From: Candidatus Parepulonipiscium sp. PG-Nuni2H_MBin01
GTDB lineage: Bacteria > Bacillota > Clostridia > Lachnospirales > Cellulosilyticaceae
Reading direction: 5' to 3'
Length of the DNA: 64,000 nt
NCBI GenBank assembly: GCA_001994995.1
Contig: MDJM01000027.1
Location: 49,176-113,175, forward strand
Shown here: one piece after another, positions 25,210-33,515 of the stretch
Layout of the letters: each line of letters opens with the position of its first letter
How positions within the stretch are numbered: the first letter of the stretch is position 1
Made by a program: the position numbers and the translations under genes
Notes under the pieces: model-generated
What the model was told of the DNA's origin: nothing
What the model saw: only the letters and a program-made list of their open reading frames with translations
Database searches by the model: none

Positions 25210-27723
25210 TTAGTTAGAGAATGTAGCAACACCATCTTCATAAGAAATGTTTAACCCTAATGCAAGCGCTATATATTTAGCTGGCGCATAAGAACGGTCA
25301 TTTACGATTTGCATTGGCTCATCCATATAGATTGGTTGACCATTTTTATAAATAATGTTACTTCCATTAGTTAAAGTGATAAGGTCGTTACCATTTTTAA
25401 TAGTTACATGTCCACCACTTGTAAATATAATGTTATCTTCGTGAATGTTAAAGAAAGTAGCAAGGTCTCTTACTCCAACCATAGTTCTGCCGCTATCTGA
25501 TAAGAATGGTGTAGCGAATAATGTAGCTTCAGTTCCGTCTACAGTTGCAATACCTGTGTTAAAGTCAATAGATGCTTCTAATTGTTTAGCGAAAATATCT
25601 GAACCTACGAATAAATAATCTGATTCAGTTAATTTTTTACTCATGTGGTCGCCGTTAGAGTAGCTTGAGTTGTTAATATCTACAGCCGAACCACCTATAT
25701 ACATATCATATGAACCACGAGGCATAGACCCAGACACTGTATATTCAACATCTTTAATTATAATTGAACCTGCGCCATCTGTTGACTCATTGTCAATTGT
25801 GATTACTAAAGTACCATCAGATTTAACTGACTTACTAACTTCAAGACCACTATCATCAGTTACTTCTACAGTTGCACCTTCAATACTCATACCTTCTACT
25901 TGAATTACGATTTCTGTTTTAGCTTGGAAAGTATCTTCGTCACGCTCAGTAATAACAATCTCACCTCTAGTTTGGCCTTTAACGCCTGGCTCTACATTTA
26001 CAGATTCCCAATCAACAGAGAATGCTGCTTCAGAAGTTCCTAAGTATAACGATAAATCTTCAGATAAATTTCTGCTTTCAATTTCTAAAGTTATATCACC
26101 TTCGTCTCCTAAAGAAGAACCGATTTCTAATTCAAAATAGATATTGTTTAATAAATCTTGGTCAGATGCATTAGGGAAACGAGTTCTTGCTGCAGTAAGT
26201 AATGCTGCTACGTCTAATTCTAACTCATCATCATCACCAGTAATAATACCATCATTACTAATTGTATAACCATCAATATCAAATCTAATGCTAGAAAGGT
26301 CAGAATCATCAAAGTATCCATTAGTTAATGTAAGGTAGAATTTATCGCGAGTGTTAATTGCATCAGGAATGATTTGGTGCATAGAAAGCTCTGCAGTTTG
26401 TACCTCTTGTCCTGTAATTAACTCAAGCTCATTATACGCTTGGAATACAATATGCTCATCTACGATATAAGCAATAACATCTCTTAAATATACGCTATTT
26501 GTAGATTTAAAATCATTGATGCTATAATCATCTTCATCAATGCTAGAAACTGGTACTCCATTTAACTCAACTTCTTTAATAGTAATTTCTAATTCGCTAG
26601 CAGTTAAGTTAGAACTTCTGCTTGCTAGTCTAACAGGAAGATTAGTAAGCTCTAAATATCCACGTAAAGTTCTGTTGCTAGAGCTACCAGAATTTTCTAC
26701 AACATTAATAACCATCTCATCTTCATCAACAGTAATAACTTGAACTAATATGTTATTAGGAACAGTAGAAGTAGCAAGACCACCTGTTAAATTTACATAT
26801 TCACTATAATGAGCACCGGCATCAGTAGTTTGTGTAAAGTTTTTAGCGCCAGAAGGTAATGTATAATCTACATCAGAACCAGCGAATAAAATATCACCAG
26901 CAGCGAAATCCCACTCAAGTTTATTATCTCTTAATTGTAAGTGATAGTTTACACCAGCCATACCAGAAACAGCTCTAAAAGCACCAACTTTATTTTCTTG
27001 GAATCTGATAGAACCTAAAGAACCGTAACCATCATCAGAAATATAACCTTCATTACCAATGCTAACGCTAGTGTTATAACGCTCAACACTGCTGTTAGTA
27101 GATAGGTTAATTTCAACCTGAGAAGTTATAAGGCCACCACCAGTAAGAGTTACATAAGGATTATAACCAGTAATAGACATAGCTAATGGGAAAGTTAAGT
27201 ATTGATTAGTCGTTAATGATTGATACATAGTTACTAATACTTCATTATTAGAAGTTCTTTGGATTGAAAAATGTCTAGAGTAAGAACCATCGCTATTTTG
27301 AGAGTATTGAGTATAAGTTCTGTTTTGAACGATAAAAGCAATATTACCATTAGTAATTAAATCTTCACCAAATACACCAGCAGCAGGAGCTTTATTAGCA
27401 GCAGGTACTACTGTTAAATCAGAATCAGCGTATAATTCAGTTGTAAAACTAATATCGTTACCAGTAAGGATAAATTGAATAGGATTAGCTTCAGATGCTG
27501 AAATAGTACCGCTACCAGTGTTTTGCATACTAAGTTCGATAGCTGCTGCAGTAGTAGAAGAATCACCAGAAATGTTACCAGTATAATCAAAAGCAAATCT
27601 ATCACCATAAACCATATTTACAGTATTTGCAGAAGTAGAAGTAGCTGCCATAGCTACCATAGGAACAGAAGTTGCTACCATTGCTGTTGCTAAAACCATC
27701 GCTAATTTTTGTCTTAATTTCAT
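25210..27723 (-). CDS. large secreted surface protein with C-terminal stalk domain (paralogue 2)
   Basis: 837 residues. The ATG at 27721-27723 is chosen because AAGGGGGA lies just upstream and the signal peptide then starts at once (MKLRQKLAMVLATAMVATS, cleavage near AMA-AT). A 21-residue longer frame has no ribosome-binding site. It is collinear with paralogue 1 from the signal peptide to the stalk domain and lacks about 90 residues of its middle region. Shared blocks include EGYISDDGYGSLGSIRFQE, GGLATSTV, DEDEMVINVV, LRGYLELTNLPVRLASRS, QAYNELELITGQE and the near-identical C-terminal DEPMQIVNDRSYAPAKYIAL. The fully consensus promoter suggests very high expression. A role as a major surface-layer component is inferred. 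Confidence 0.75.
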   Translation of the reverse strand: MKLRQKLAMVLATAMVATSVPMVAMAATSTSANTVNMVYGDRFAFDYTGNISGDSSTTAAAIELSMQNTGSGTISASEANPIQFILTGNDISFTTELYADSDLTVVPAANKAPAAGVFGEDLITNGNIAFIVQNRTYTQYSQNSDGSYSRHFSIQRTSNNEVLVTMYQSLTTNQYLTFPLAMSITGYNPYVTLTGGGLITSQVEINLSTNSSVERYNTSVSIGNEGYISDDGYGSLGSIRFQENKVGAFRAVSGMAGVNYHLQLRDNKLEWDFAAGDILFAGSDVDYTLPSGAKNFTQTTDAGAHYSEYVNLTGGLATSTVPNNILVQVITVDEDEMVINVVENSGSSSNRTLRGYLELTNLPVRLASRSSNLTASELEITIKEVELNGVPVSSIDEDDYSINDFKSTNSVYLRDVIAYIVDEHIVFQAYNELELITGQEVQTAELSMHQIIPDAINTRDKFYLTLTNGYFDDSDLSSIRFDIDGYTISNDGIITGDDDELELDVAALLTAARTRFPNASDQDLLNNIYFELEIGSSLGDEGDITLEIESRNLSEDLSLYLGTSEAAFSVDWESVNVEPGVKGQTRGEIVITERDEDTFQAKTEIVIQVEGMSIEGATVEVTDDSGLEVSKSVKSDGTLVITIDNESTDGAGSIIIKDVEYTVSGSMPRGSYDMYIGGSAVDINNSSYSNGDHMSKKLTESDYLFVGSDIFAKQLEASIDFNTGIATVDGTEATLFATPFLSDSGRTMVGVRDLATFFNIHEDNIIFTSGGHVTIKNGNDLITLTNGSNIIYKNGQPIYMDEPMQIVNDRSYAPAKYIALALGLNISYEDGVATFSN

Positions 27724-27791
27724 AATAATATCCCCCTTATAATGTGTGTGTGAATAAATTTTTATATTGTGTGTTGCTCGGTACATATACT

Positions 27792-27820
27792 ATTATAACT
27801 TGTTAGTCGATATATGTCAA
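27792..27820 (-). promoter_or_regulatory. full-consensus promoter of paralogue 2
   Basis: On the minus strand, TTGACA (27815-27820) and TATAAT (27792-27797) are separated by 17 bases, a perfect sigma-A promoter. The leader would be about 63 bases. Confidence 0.92.
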
Positions 27821-27923
27821 TATATCTGTATTAACTGTAACGAAAGTGTAATAACTGTGATATGAAACTGAAAATAAAATTTGGCAACATCTTATAAAGA
27901 CTGTATTTATACTTATGCTATTT

Positions 27924-27955
27924 ACTACACATATTTAATATTTATTTTGTGTAGT
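27924..27955 (-). other. inverted repeat downstream of the distal promoter
   Basis: ACTACACA (27924-27931) and TGTGTAGT (27948-27955) are perfect complements around 16 AT-rich bases. The element would lie in the leader made from the promoter at 27980-28008. Confidence 0.5.
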
Positions 27956-27979
27956 GGCGTACCCTTGTGTACATAGCCT

Positions 27980-28008
27980 ATTATATATTAGCTATTGGCA
28001 TTAGTCAA
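27980..28008 (-). promoter_or_regulatory. second, distal promoter upstream of paralogue 2
   Basis: On the minus strand, TTGACT (28003-28008) and TATAAT (27980-27985) are separated by 17 bases. It lies about 190 bases upstream of the first promoter. The only thing it can read is the leader and paralogue 2, or an unannotated small RNA. The rest of the 447-base gap 27724-28170 shows no ORF. Confidence 0.75.
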
Positions 28009-28126
28009 TAAGTTGTCGATAATTGTAACTATTATGTAATATTGAAAGAGAATTTTAGCGTATATTACTGCTGTAAATGCTGAATTATCAACAAAGCTAT
28101 AAAATCGCTTGTAATATATGTGCAAT

Positions 28127-28162
28127 AAAAATAGTGTGACAACGAAAGTTGCTACACTATTA
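28127..28162 (-). terminator. terminator of the methyltransferase remnant
   Basis: On the minus strand, AATAGTGTAGCAAC pairs with GTTGTCACACTATT (one mismatch, one G-T) and a T-rich tract follows. Confidence 0.8.
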
Positions 28163-28170
28163 AGACTAAC

Positions 28171-28597
28171 TTATTGTGCTATATATAAAACTTCTTTAGA
28201 ATGTGATTTAGATAAAGCGTATTTATAATCAATAGTATATTTATCTATAGATTTTGTCTTATATTTACTTAGCACTTCTAACAATTCATTCTCGCTTGGT
28301 ATTCCATCAACTCTATACGATACTACTAAAATATAGTCCTTGTATTTAGAAAACAATTCACTAAACTTAGTTAATATATCTTTTTTCTTAGCCCAACCAT
28401 TAGTTAAACTTAAGAATATCATTATAAATTACATTTTTACCTTTATTTTTAAGCATATATCCTATGCAACCTGTTCCACCAAACAAATCTAGTGCAGTAT
28501 CAAAACTAATATCTTTAATATTCTCCCATATCCAACTGCGTAACTTAACTTTAGAACCTTGGTATCTAGTTGTTGGAAATACATATTCTGTATCCAT
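28171..28597 (-). pseudogene. DNA adenine methyltransferase (D12/Dam class), deleted and frameshifted
   Basis: The N-terminal part starts at ATG 28595-28597 behind AAAGGAGT and reads YVFPTTRYQGSK, then the SAM-binding motif ALDLFGGTGCIGYML and VIYNDILKFN, and stops at 28400. In another frame, overlapping from 28422, comes the C-terminal end of the same family (DYILVVSYRVDGIPS, YKYALS..KEVLYIA). The catalytic DPPY-type block and most of the target-recognition region, probably 150-200 residues, are missing between them. The sequence shows a large internal deletion plus a frameshift, so no methylation activity is expected. The promoter, ribosome-binding site and terminator are still intact, which suggests recent decay of a restriction-modification gene. 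Confidence 0.8.
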
Positions 28598-28602
28598 AAA
28601 TC

Positions 28603-28806
28603 TTACTCCTTTAAAATACTTGTTTTTGCTCTGGCCGTATAAGAACACCAATATGTATTAAATTCTTCTTCACTATTAAAAGGACTCTTGCCTTCTAGTA
28701 GTTCTTCAAAACCTCTTACTTTCCAACTACCATCCTTATTTTCTATAAGATTACGATTTAATTTTATATAATTAAGTAATTCTTCTCTAAATATATTAAA
28801 CTGCAT
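28603..28806 (-). CDS. small protein upstream of the methyltransferase remnant
   Basis: 67 residues with its own ribosome-binding site (AAGGAGAG) and a stop five bases before the methyltransferase start. It is hydrophilic with no recognised family (it begins MQFNIFREELLNYIK and contains GSWKVRGFEELLEGKSPF). By position it could be a piece of the cognate restriction endonuclease or a small accessory protein of the same system. Given the decay of its neighbour it may also be a truncated gene. I cannot decide. Confidence 0.5.
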   Translation of the reverse strand: MQFNIFREELLNYIKLNRNLIENKDGSWKVRGFEELLEGKSPFNSEEEFNTYWCSYTARAKTSILKE

Positions 28807-28850
28807 CTGCTCTCTCCTTATACTACCTCTGTTCCAGCCTTATAATGTAG

Positions 28851-28878
28851 GTTATACGAATATAATATACCATGTTAA
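28851..28878 (-). promoter_or_regulatory. promoter of the restriction-modification remnant
   Basis: On the minus strand, TTAACA (28873-28878) and TATAAC (28851-28856) are 16 bases apart, 44 bases before the small ORF. Moderate match. Confidence 0.4.
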
Positions 28879-29013
28879 AGTGAGAATATAGGGGAAATAT
28901 TTAAATTTAGAAGACTGATGGATTGTTCTATTACTCTATTTTAAATTTTATTGATTAATTTGTTTTAAATATTCCTATACTTTAAGAAATCAATGATTAA
29001 AAAGGATGGTAAT

Positions 29014-30870
29014 ATGTATAAACAAATTTTAAAACAGCACTTTGGATATGATACATTTAGAAATGGACAAGAAATTGCGATTACAACCATTTTAGCTAAA
29101 CAAGACTTTTTAGGGATTATGCCAACAGGGGCGGGAAAATCTATTTGCTATCAAATTCCGGCGCTATTATTAGAAGGTATTACAATTGTAATTTCACCGC
29201 TTATATCGCTAATGCAAGACCAAGTGTATAACTTAAGACAACTAGGAATTGAGGCAACCTTTATAAATAGTACATTAACACCGGCCGATATTTCTGTGCA
29301 GCTAAACAAAGTAATTAATGGCCAATGTAAAATCCTTTACGTTACGCCAGAAAGATTAATGACTCCTATGTTTATACAATTTGCTGCTAAATGCGCTATA
29401 TCCATGATAACGATTGATGAAGCTCACTGTATATCACAGTGGGGTAACGATTTTCGCCCTGAATACAAAGTAATTCCAGATTTTATAAATCGAATACAGC
29501 AAAAAGTTATACTTTCAGCTTTTACAGCGACTGCTACTGCACAAGTTAAGGATGATATAATTGAGTTGTTAAAGCTTAACTGCCCTAGAGTTGTAACACT
29601 GGGGTTTGATAGGCCAAATCTGTATTTTAGTGTAGTTAAACCTAAGAAAAAAATGGCTTATTTATTTGATTTGATTACGTCTTTCCCCAACCAAAGTGGA
29701 ATAATTTATTGCAATAGCCGAAAAAATGTGCAAGAAGTATACGATAAGTTAAAGGGGAAAAACTATTCGGTTGGAATGTATCATGGGGGGCTTCATAGTG
29801 TAGAGCGGAAAAATATCCAAAATAGCTTTATACAAGATGAAATTGATATAATGATAGCTACGTTGGCTTTTGGAATGGGAATTGATAAATCGAATGTTTC
29901 ATTTGTAATCCACTACAATATGCCTAAAGACATAGAAAGTTACTATCAAGAGGCCGGTAGAGCAGGGCGCGATGGTAGTGAGGCTAAATGTATTTTATTG
30001 TATAGCGCCCAAGATGTTAGTGCTCAAAAGTGGTTAATAGAACATAATAATGATGAGTTTGGTAATCCTATAGAAATTGCACCGCACATAAAAGCGCAGC
30101 AGTATAAGCGGTTAAATGATATGGAAAACTACTCTAATTCAACTAAGTGTTTGCGAAAAGTTATGCTAGGCTATTTTGGTGAGATTTTGCAAGACGATTG
30201 TAATAATTGTAGCAATTGCAATAATATTACTGAACAAACTGATGTAACTGTGGAAGCGCAGAAAATACTATCGTGTATATATAGGATGAAACAAAAATTT
30301 GGTGCAAGTGTTGTTATTAAAGTTTTAAAAGGTAAATCTATTGCGAAATATGCAGCTTATAAGTTTGAAACGTTAACTACATTTGGTATTAGTGATATGC
30401 CTGAAAAAGTGTTGGACCAAATTGTGAAGTATTTAATTTGTGAAAACTACATTTATAAGGAAGGAACCCGATATCCGGTATTAAAATTAACGACGACTGC
30501 AATCGATGTGTTAAAAGGAAATGTTAAAATTACTATGCCAATTGTAATAAACGAAAAAAGGACCCCAATTATTAAAGAATCAGTAAGTCATGAACATCCT
30601 ATTTTATTTGAACAATTGCGCCAATTAAGAAAAGAGATTGCACAACTTAATAAAATCCCACCATATGTAGTATTTGAAGATAAGGCGCTTATTAGTATGT
30701 GTCAACAACTACCTCAAACTCCAAATCAGTTTATAAATGTATTTGGTGTTGGAACTAAAAAATTAGAATCTTATGGAGAGCAGTTTATATCTGTAATTAT
30801 TGATTATTGCCAACAATATGAATTGAATCTAGAAGATAAAATAGCTGAGGCGCTGCCAATGCAAATATAA
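29014..30870 (+). CDS. recQ: ATP-dependent DNA helicase RecQ
   Basis: 618 residues. ATG at 29014 is chosen because AAAGGAT is well spaced; an upstream ATG at 28993 has no ribosome-binding site. Helicase motifs: MPTGAGKSICYQIP (Walker A), TIDEAHCISQWGNDFRPEY (DEAH), SAFTATAT, and QEAGRAGRDG (motif VI). A zinc-binding RQC element follows (KCLRKVMLGYFGE with DDCNNCSNC). The end is an HRDC domain (LRQLRKEIAQLNKIPPYVVFED). RecQ unwinds DNA 3' to 5' in recombination and fork repair. It appears monocistronic, ending at a terminator. Confidence 0.95.
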   Translation: MYKQILKQHFGYDTFRNGQEIAITTILAKQDFLGIMPTGAGKSICYQIPALLLEGITIVISPLISLMQDQVYNLRQLGIEATFINSTLTPADISVQLNKVINGQCKILYVTPERLMTPMFIQFAAKCAISMITIDEAHCISQWGNDFRPEYKVIPDFINRIQQKVILSAFTATATAQVKDDIIELLKLNCPRVVTLGFDRPNLYFSVVKPKKKMAYLFDLITSFPNQSGIIYCNSRKNVQEVYDKLKGKNYSVGMYHGGLHSVERKNIQNSFIQDEIDIMIATLAFGMGIDKSNVSFVIHYNMPKDIESYYQEAGRAGRDGSEAKCILLYSAQDVSAQKWLIEHNNDEFGNPIEIAPHIKAQQYKRLNDMENYSNSTKCLRKVMLGYFGEILQDDCNNCSNCNNITEQTDVTVEAQKILSCIYRMKQKFGASVVIKVLKGKSIAKYAAYKFETLTTFGISDMPEKVLDQIVKYLICENYIYKEGTRYPVLKLTTTAIDVLKGNVKITMPIVINEKRTPIIKESVSHEHPILFEQLRQLRKEIAQLNKIPPYVVFEDKALISMCQQLPQTPNQFINVFGVGTKKLESYGEQFISVIIDYCQQYELNLEDKIAEALPMQI

Positions 30871-30872
30871 GA

Positions 30873-30899
30873 AAAGAGGACCGCTAAGTCCTCTTTTTT
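30873..30899 (+). terminator. terminator of recQ
   Basis: AAGAGGAC pairs with GTCCTCTT around CGCTAA, with a T run. Its 3' edge contains the stop codon of the opposing GNAT stub. Confidence 0.9.
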
Positions 30900-31035
30900 A
30901 CTGAATAAATTTATCAAAAGCTAGTTTTTCGCTATTATCAAACCAAATCACACCTCTATTTAAATGTGCTTTTGCCATATCGATTATGCTTATTACTTTA
31001 TCTAAATCGTCTAACGATGTATTTACTAACTTCAT
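30898..31035 (-). pseudogene. 45-codon N-terminal stub of a GNAT acetyltransferase
   Basis: A short frame with a good ribosome-binding site (GGAGG, eight bases from ATG) codes for 45 residues. The LDDLDKVISIIDMAKAHL segment followed by a Trp matches the start of GNAT-family acetyltransferases (beta-1, alpha-1, alpha-2). Full members have 150-170 residues. Here the frame ends at a stop that lies inside the recQ terminator, and no acetyl-CoA-binding motif follows. It is most likely a truncated remnant whose downstream part was lost, though a functional small protein cannot be excluded. Confidence 0.5.
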
Positions 31036-31083
31036 AATAAAACCTCCAAATTAATTATTAAGTCTTGTTAAGACACTAACCAT

Positions 31084-31097
31084 TGTTATTTATAACA
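31084..31097. promoter_or_regulatory. palindrome upstream of the carbonic anhydrase
   Basis: TGTTAT-TT-ATAACA is a perfect 6-bp inverted repeat about 45 bases upstream of the -35 box at 31140. It could bind a regulator. Confidence 0.35.
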
Positions 31098-31139
31098 GTG
31101 AACGCGTGAATATTCTGGCAAAATTTGCTATATTGTATA

Positions 31140-31168
31140 TTGTATACAGAACCATAATATGATATACT
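31140..31168 (+). promoter_or_regulatory. promoter of the carbonic anhydrase gene
   Basis: TTGTAT (31140-31145) and TATACT (31163-31168) have a 17-base spacer, 29 bases before the ATG. Confidence 0.65.
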
Positions 31169-31197
31169 AAAGTCTATAAAATATAAGGAGTTTGAAT

Positions 31198-32028
31198 ATG
31201 AATAAAAAATTTAAATTTATAATGGCTTTAGCTGCAACAGCATTTTTAGTACCAACAATAGCTTATGCTAGTTTGCCAGCGAATATTGATGAGTATTTAG
31301 CTCAATTCTATAGCACAGAAGAATCTGAAGAATATACTGAAGAGCATACTGAAGAACATACTGAAGAGCATGATGAAGAGCATGATGAAGACCATTTTAG
31401 TTATGATATTCAAGAAGATTGGACGTTTACTTCAGGGATAATGCAGTCGCCAATTGATATTACTACATATGACGCAATCACAAATAATAGCCCAACTCAG
31501 CTACTACTAAATTACAGTACCACTGTAGATGATATTTTAGATACGGGTCATGCTGTTCAAGTTGCGCTAACAGGTACTGCTACTCTAATGAACCGCGAGT
31601 TTGAATTGTTGCAACTTCATTTCCATAGCCCAAGTGAACATACGATAGATGGTGAGTATTTCGACTTTGAAGCGCATTTTGTTCATCAAGCACAAAATGG
31701 CCGTTTGGCTGTTGTTGGCGTGTTATTTAAAGTAGGGGAAGAAAATGTAGAACTTGGAGAAATTCTTTCGCGTTTTAGTAATGATGAGCTATCAAATTCA
31801 GATTTTGAGCTTAATCTGCTTAATTTGTTCCCAGATGACCAAAGTTATTACCATTACACCGGCTCTTTAACTACACCGCCGTTAACAGAAAATGTTGAGT
31901 GGTACGTTTTAGAGAACTCGTTAGAGTTATCTCAGCAGCAATTGGATGAGTTTAAATTGTATTATGACCATAATAGCCGAGATATACAAGGCTTATATGG
32001 CCGTGTGATTTTATATACTGAAGATTAA
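31198..32028 (+). CDS. secreted alpha-class carbonic anhydrase with Glu/His-rich linker
   Basis: 276 residues. ATG at 31198 follows ATAAGGAG. Signal peptide 1-24 (cleavage near AYA-S). Residues 41-66 are almost only Glu, Asp, His and Thr, made of near-repeats of the unit T-E-E-H. The catalytic domain begins at QSPIDI (83-88). The zinc ligands are His141 and His143 in LQLHFHSPSEH and His160 in FEAHFVH. YTGSLTTPPLTENVEW near 220 is the substrate-pocket signature. It hydrates CO2 outside the membrane. The His/Glu segment may capture or buffer zinc, which is inference. The gene stands alone with its own promoter and terminator. Confidence 0.93.
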   Translation: MNKKFKFIMALAATAFLVPTIAYASLPANIDEYLAQFYSTEESEEYTEEHTEEHTEEHDEEHDEDHFSYDIQEDWTFTSGIMQSPIDITTYDAITNNSPTQLLLNYSTTVDDILDTGHAVQVALTGTATLMNREFELLQLHFHSPSEHTIDGEYFDFEAHFVHQAQNGRLAVVGVLFKVGEENVELGEILSRFSNDELSNSDFELNLLNLFPDDQSYYHYTGSLTTPPLTENVEWYVLENSLELSQQQLDEFKLYYDHNSRDIQGLYGRVILYTED

Positions 32029-32033
32029 TTAGT

Positions 32034-32059
32034 AGCTAGAGGACTTCCTCTAGCTTTTT
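32034..32059 (+). terminator. terminator of the carbonic anhydrase gene
   Basis: AGCTAGAGGA pairs perfectly with TCCTCTAGCT across a CT gap (the loop includes the closing bases), followed by a T run. Confidence 0.88.
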
Positions 32060-32069
32060 AAATTTACTT

Positions 32070-33431
32070 CTATATAATGGCCGACTGTAGTTTAGACAAT
32101 AGACATACCGTCTCAATATGTGGAGTTTGAGGGAATAAATCTACACAACATATTTTATCCACATTATAGCCATGTTCTTGTAAAACCACTAAGTCTTTAG
32201 CAAGCGAAGTTGGTTTACATGAAATATATAATATTTCTGGCGCATTATAATTTATAATTTTAATAATAGCTTTAGGATGAATACCTTCGCGAGGTGGGTC
32301 AAGAACAATAATATCGGGCGAAACTTGTAACGTATCAATTTGCTCTAACACATCTCCAGCAATAAATTCACAATTATCTAACCCATTTAATAAAGCATTT
32401 GCTCTAGCTTTAATTACTGCCTCTTCGATTATTTCAATTCCATAAACAAACTTAGCTTTAGTTGCCATAATTTGAGCTATCGTACCTGTCCCAGAATACA
32501 AATCAAAAACCACTTTATTTTGGAGATTACTTAATAATCCTAATGCTTTTTCATATAACACTTGAGCGCCCCTAGTGTTAGTTTGGAAAAACGAAAATGG
32601 AGAAATCTCAAAATTTAACCCTAATATTTCCTCTGTAATAAAGTCTTGACCGTATAAAATATCTACCTTTTCAGGTTTAACCGCATCAGCCTTATTGTCG
32701 CTAGTAGTATGCAAAAACCCAACTACTTTCCCTTCAGTGCCAATGTTATTTATTTTAAGCTTAGTAAAGTCATAATTACCTTGCGATGACGTTACTAGGT
32801 TTACTAATAAATCACCAGTTGTATACGAACGTCTAACCACTAAATACCTAAGCACACCTTCATGAGTCTTTTTCTTATAAAATGGAATGTTCTCAACCTG
32901 CATATAGCGAAACACATACCTTAGTATTTTATTAAAGTCATCATTAACAATTTTACAGCCATCCACTGTAATTATATCAAACGTAGTTCTCTTACGGTGT
33001 AACCCTAAAGCTAAAGGACCGTTTTTACAACTATCACCAAACGAAAACTCCATCTTATTTCTATAGCCATATTCAGACGGGCTAGACACAATACCAACGT
33101 ATTCATATTGCTCCACTACAGCATTAATAATATCCTTAACCTGAGTTTCTTTATGCTTCAACTGCAGCTCATAAGGAAGGTTTTGCAAACTACAGCCGCC
33201 ACACATACCAAAATACTCACACTCACCATGTTTAAAATAGTCAGGATTTTTAATAACCTCCACTACTCGCCCTTCCCACTTTCCTTTACGCTTCCTACAT
33301 AGCCTTACACCCAATTCTTGGTTTACAAAACTATCTGCAACAGTTACTACAACACCATCTGGAGTAGTTAAAACACCCTTATTAGGAAAATTAACTTTAT
33401 TTACAACTCCATAAACCACTTTATTTTTCAT
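32070..33431 (-). CDS. rlmD: 23S rRNA (uracil-C5)-methyltransferase, RlmD/RumA family
   Basis: 453 residues. Residues 1-60 are a TRAM-like RNA-binding domain. Cysteines of a probable [4Fe-4S] site are in GECEYFGMCGGCSLQN near 72-86, with the fourth expected further on. The SAM-binding motif VVFDLYSGTGTIAQIM lies near 310, DPPREGIHPKAI near 375 and YISCKPTSLAKDL near 398, which contains the catalytic Cys. The enzyme methylates a uracil of 23S rRNA. Firmicutes often carry two or three RlmCD/TrmFO-like paralogues, so the exact target base is uncertain. Ribosome-binding site AAAGGAAAG precedes the ATG. Confidence 0.88.
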   Translation of the reverse strand: MKNKVVYGVVNKVNFPNKGVLTTPDGVVVTVADSFVNQELGVRLCRKRKGKWEGRVVEVIKNPDYFKHGECEYFGMCGGCSLQNLPYELQLKHKETQVKDIINAVVEQYEYVGIVSSPSEYGYRNKMEFSFGDSCKNGPLALGLHRKRTTFDIITVDGCKIVNDDFNKILRYVFRYMQVENIPFYKKKTHEGVLRYLVVRRSYTTGDLLVNLVTSSQGNYDFTKLKINNIGTEGKVVGFLHTTSDNKADAVKPEKVDILYGQDFITEEILGLNFEISPFSFFQTNTRGAQVLYEKALGLLSNLQNKVVFDLYSGTGTIAQIMATKAKFVYGIEIIEEAVIKARANALLNGLDNCEFIAGDVLEQIDTLQVSPDIIVLDPPREGIHPKAIIKIINYNAPEILYISCKPTSLAKDLVVLQEHGYNVDKICCVDLFPQTPHIETVCLLSKLQSAII

Positions 33432-33447
33432 AAAATCTTTCCTTTCA

Positions 33448-33515
33448 TTACACCAGGCCCTGCTAAGAAAGCCCCTAGACCCCGAATTTCTCCTTTAGAG
33501 CCAACAGAGGGGTTT
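33448..33515. repeat. GC-rich 68-bp element before rlmD, possible dispersed repeat
   Basis: About half G+C in a region near 30 percent. It contains CAGGCCCTG, CCCCTAG and AGACCCCG blocks, and CCCCT/AGGGG arms face each other across the element. Read on the minus strand it has one open frame without a start codon (peptide motifs GSKGEIRGLGAF and LAGPGVM). It looks like an inserted repeat unit or a structured leader of rlmD rather than a gene. Confidence 0.4.

Noticed and set aside
28464..28661. Plus-strand ORF opposite the methyltransferase remnant
   Set aside because: Antisense shadow; the minus strand has motifs, ribosome-binding sites and a terminator.
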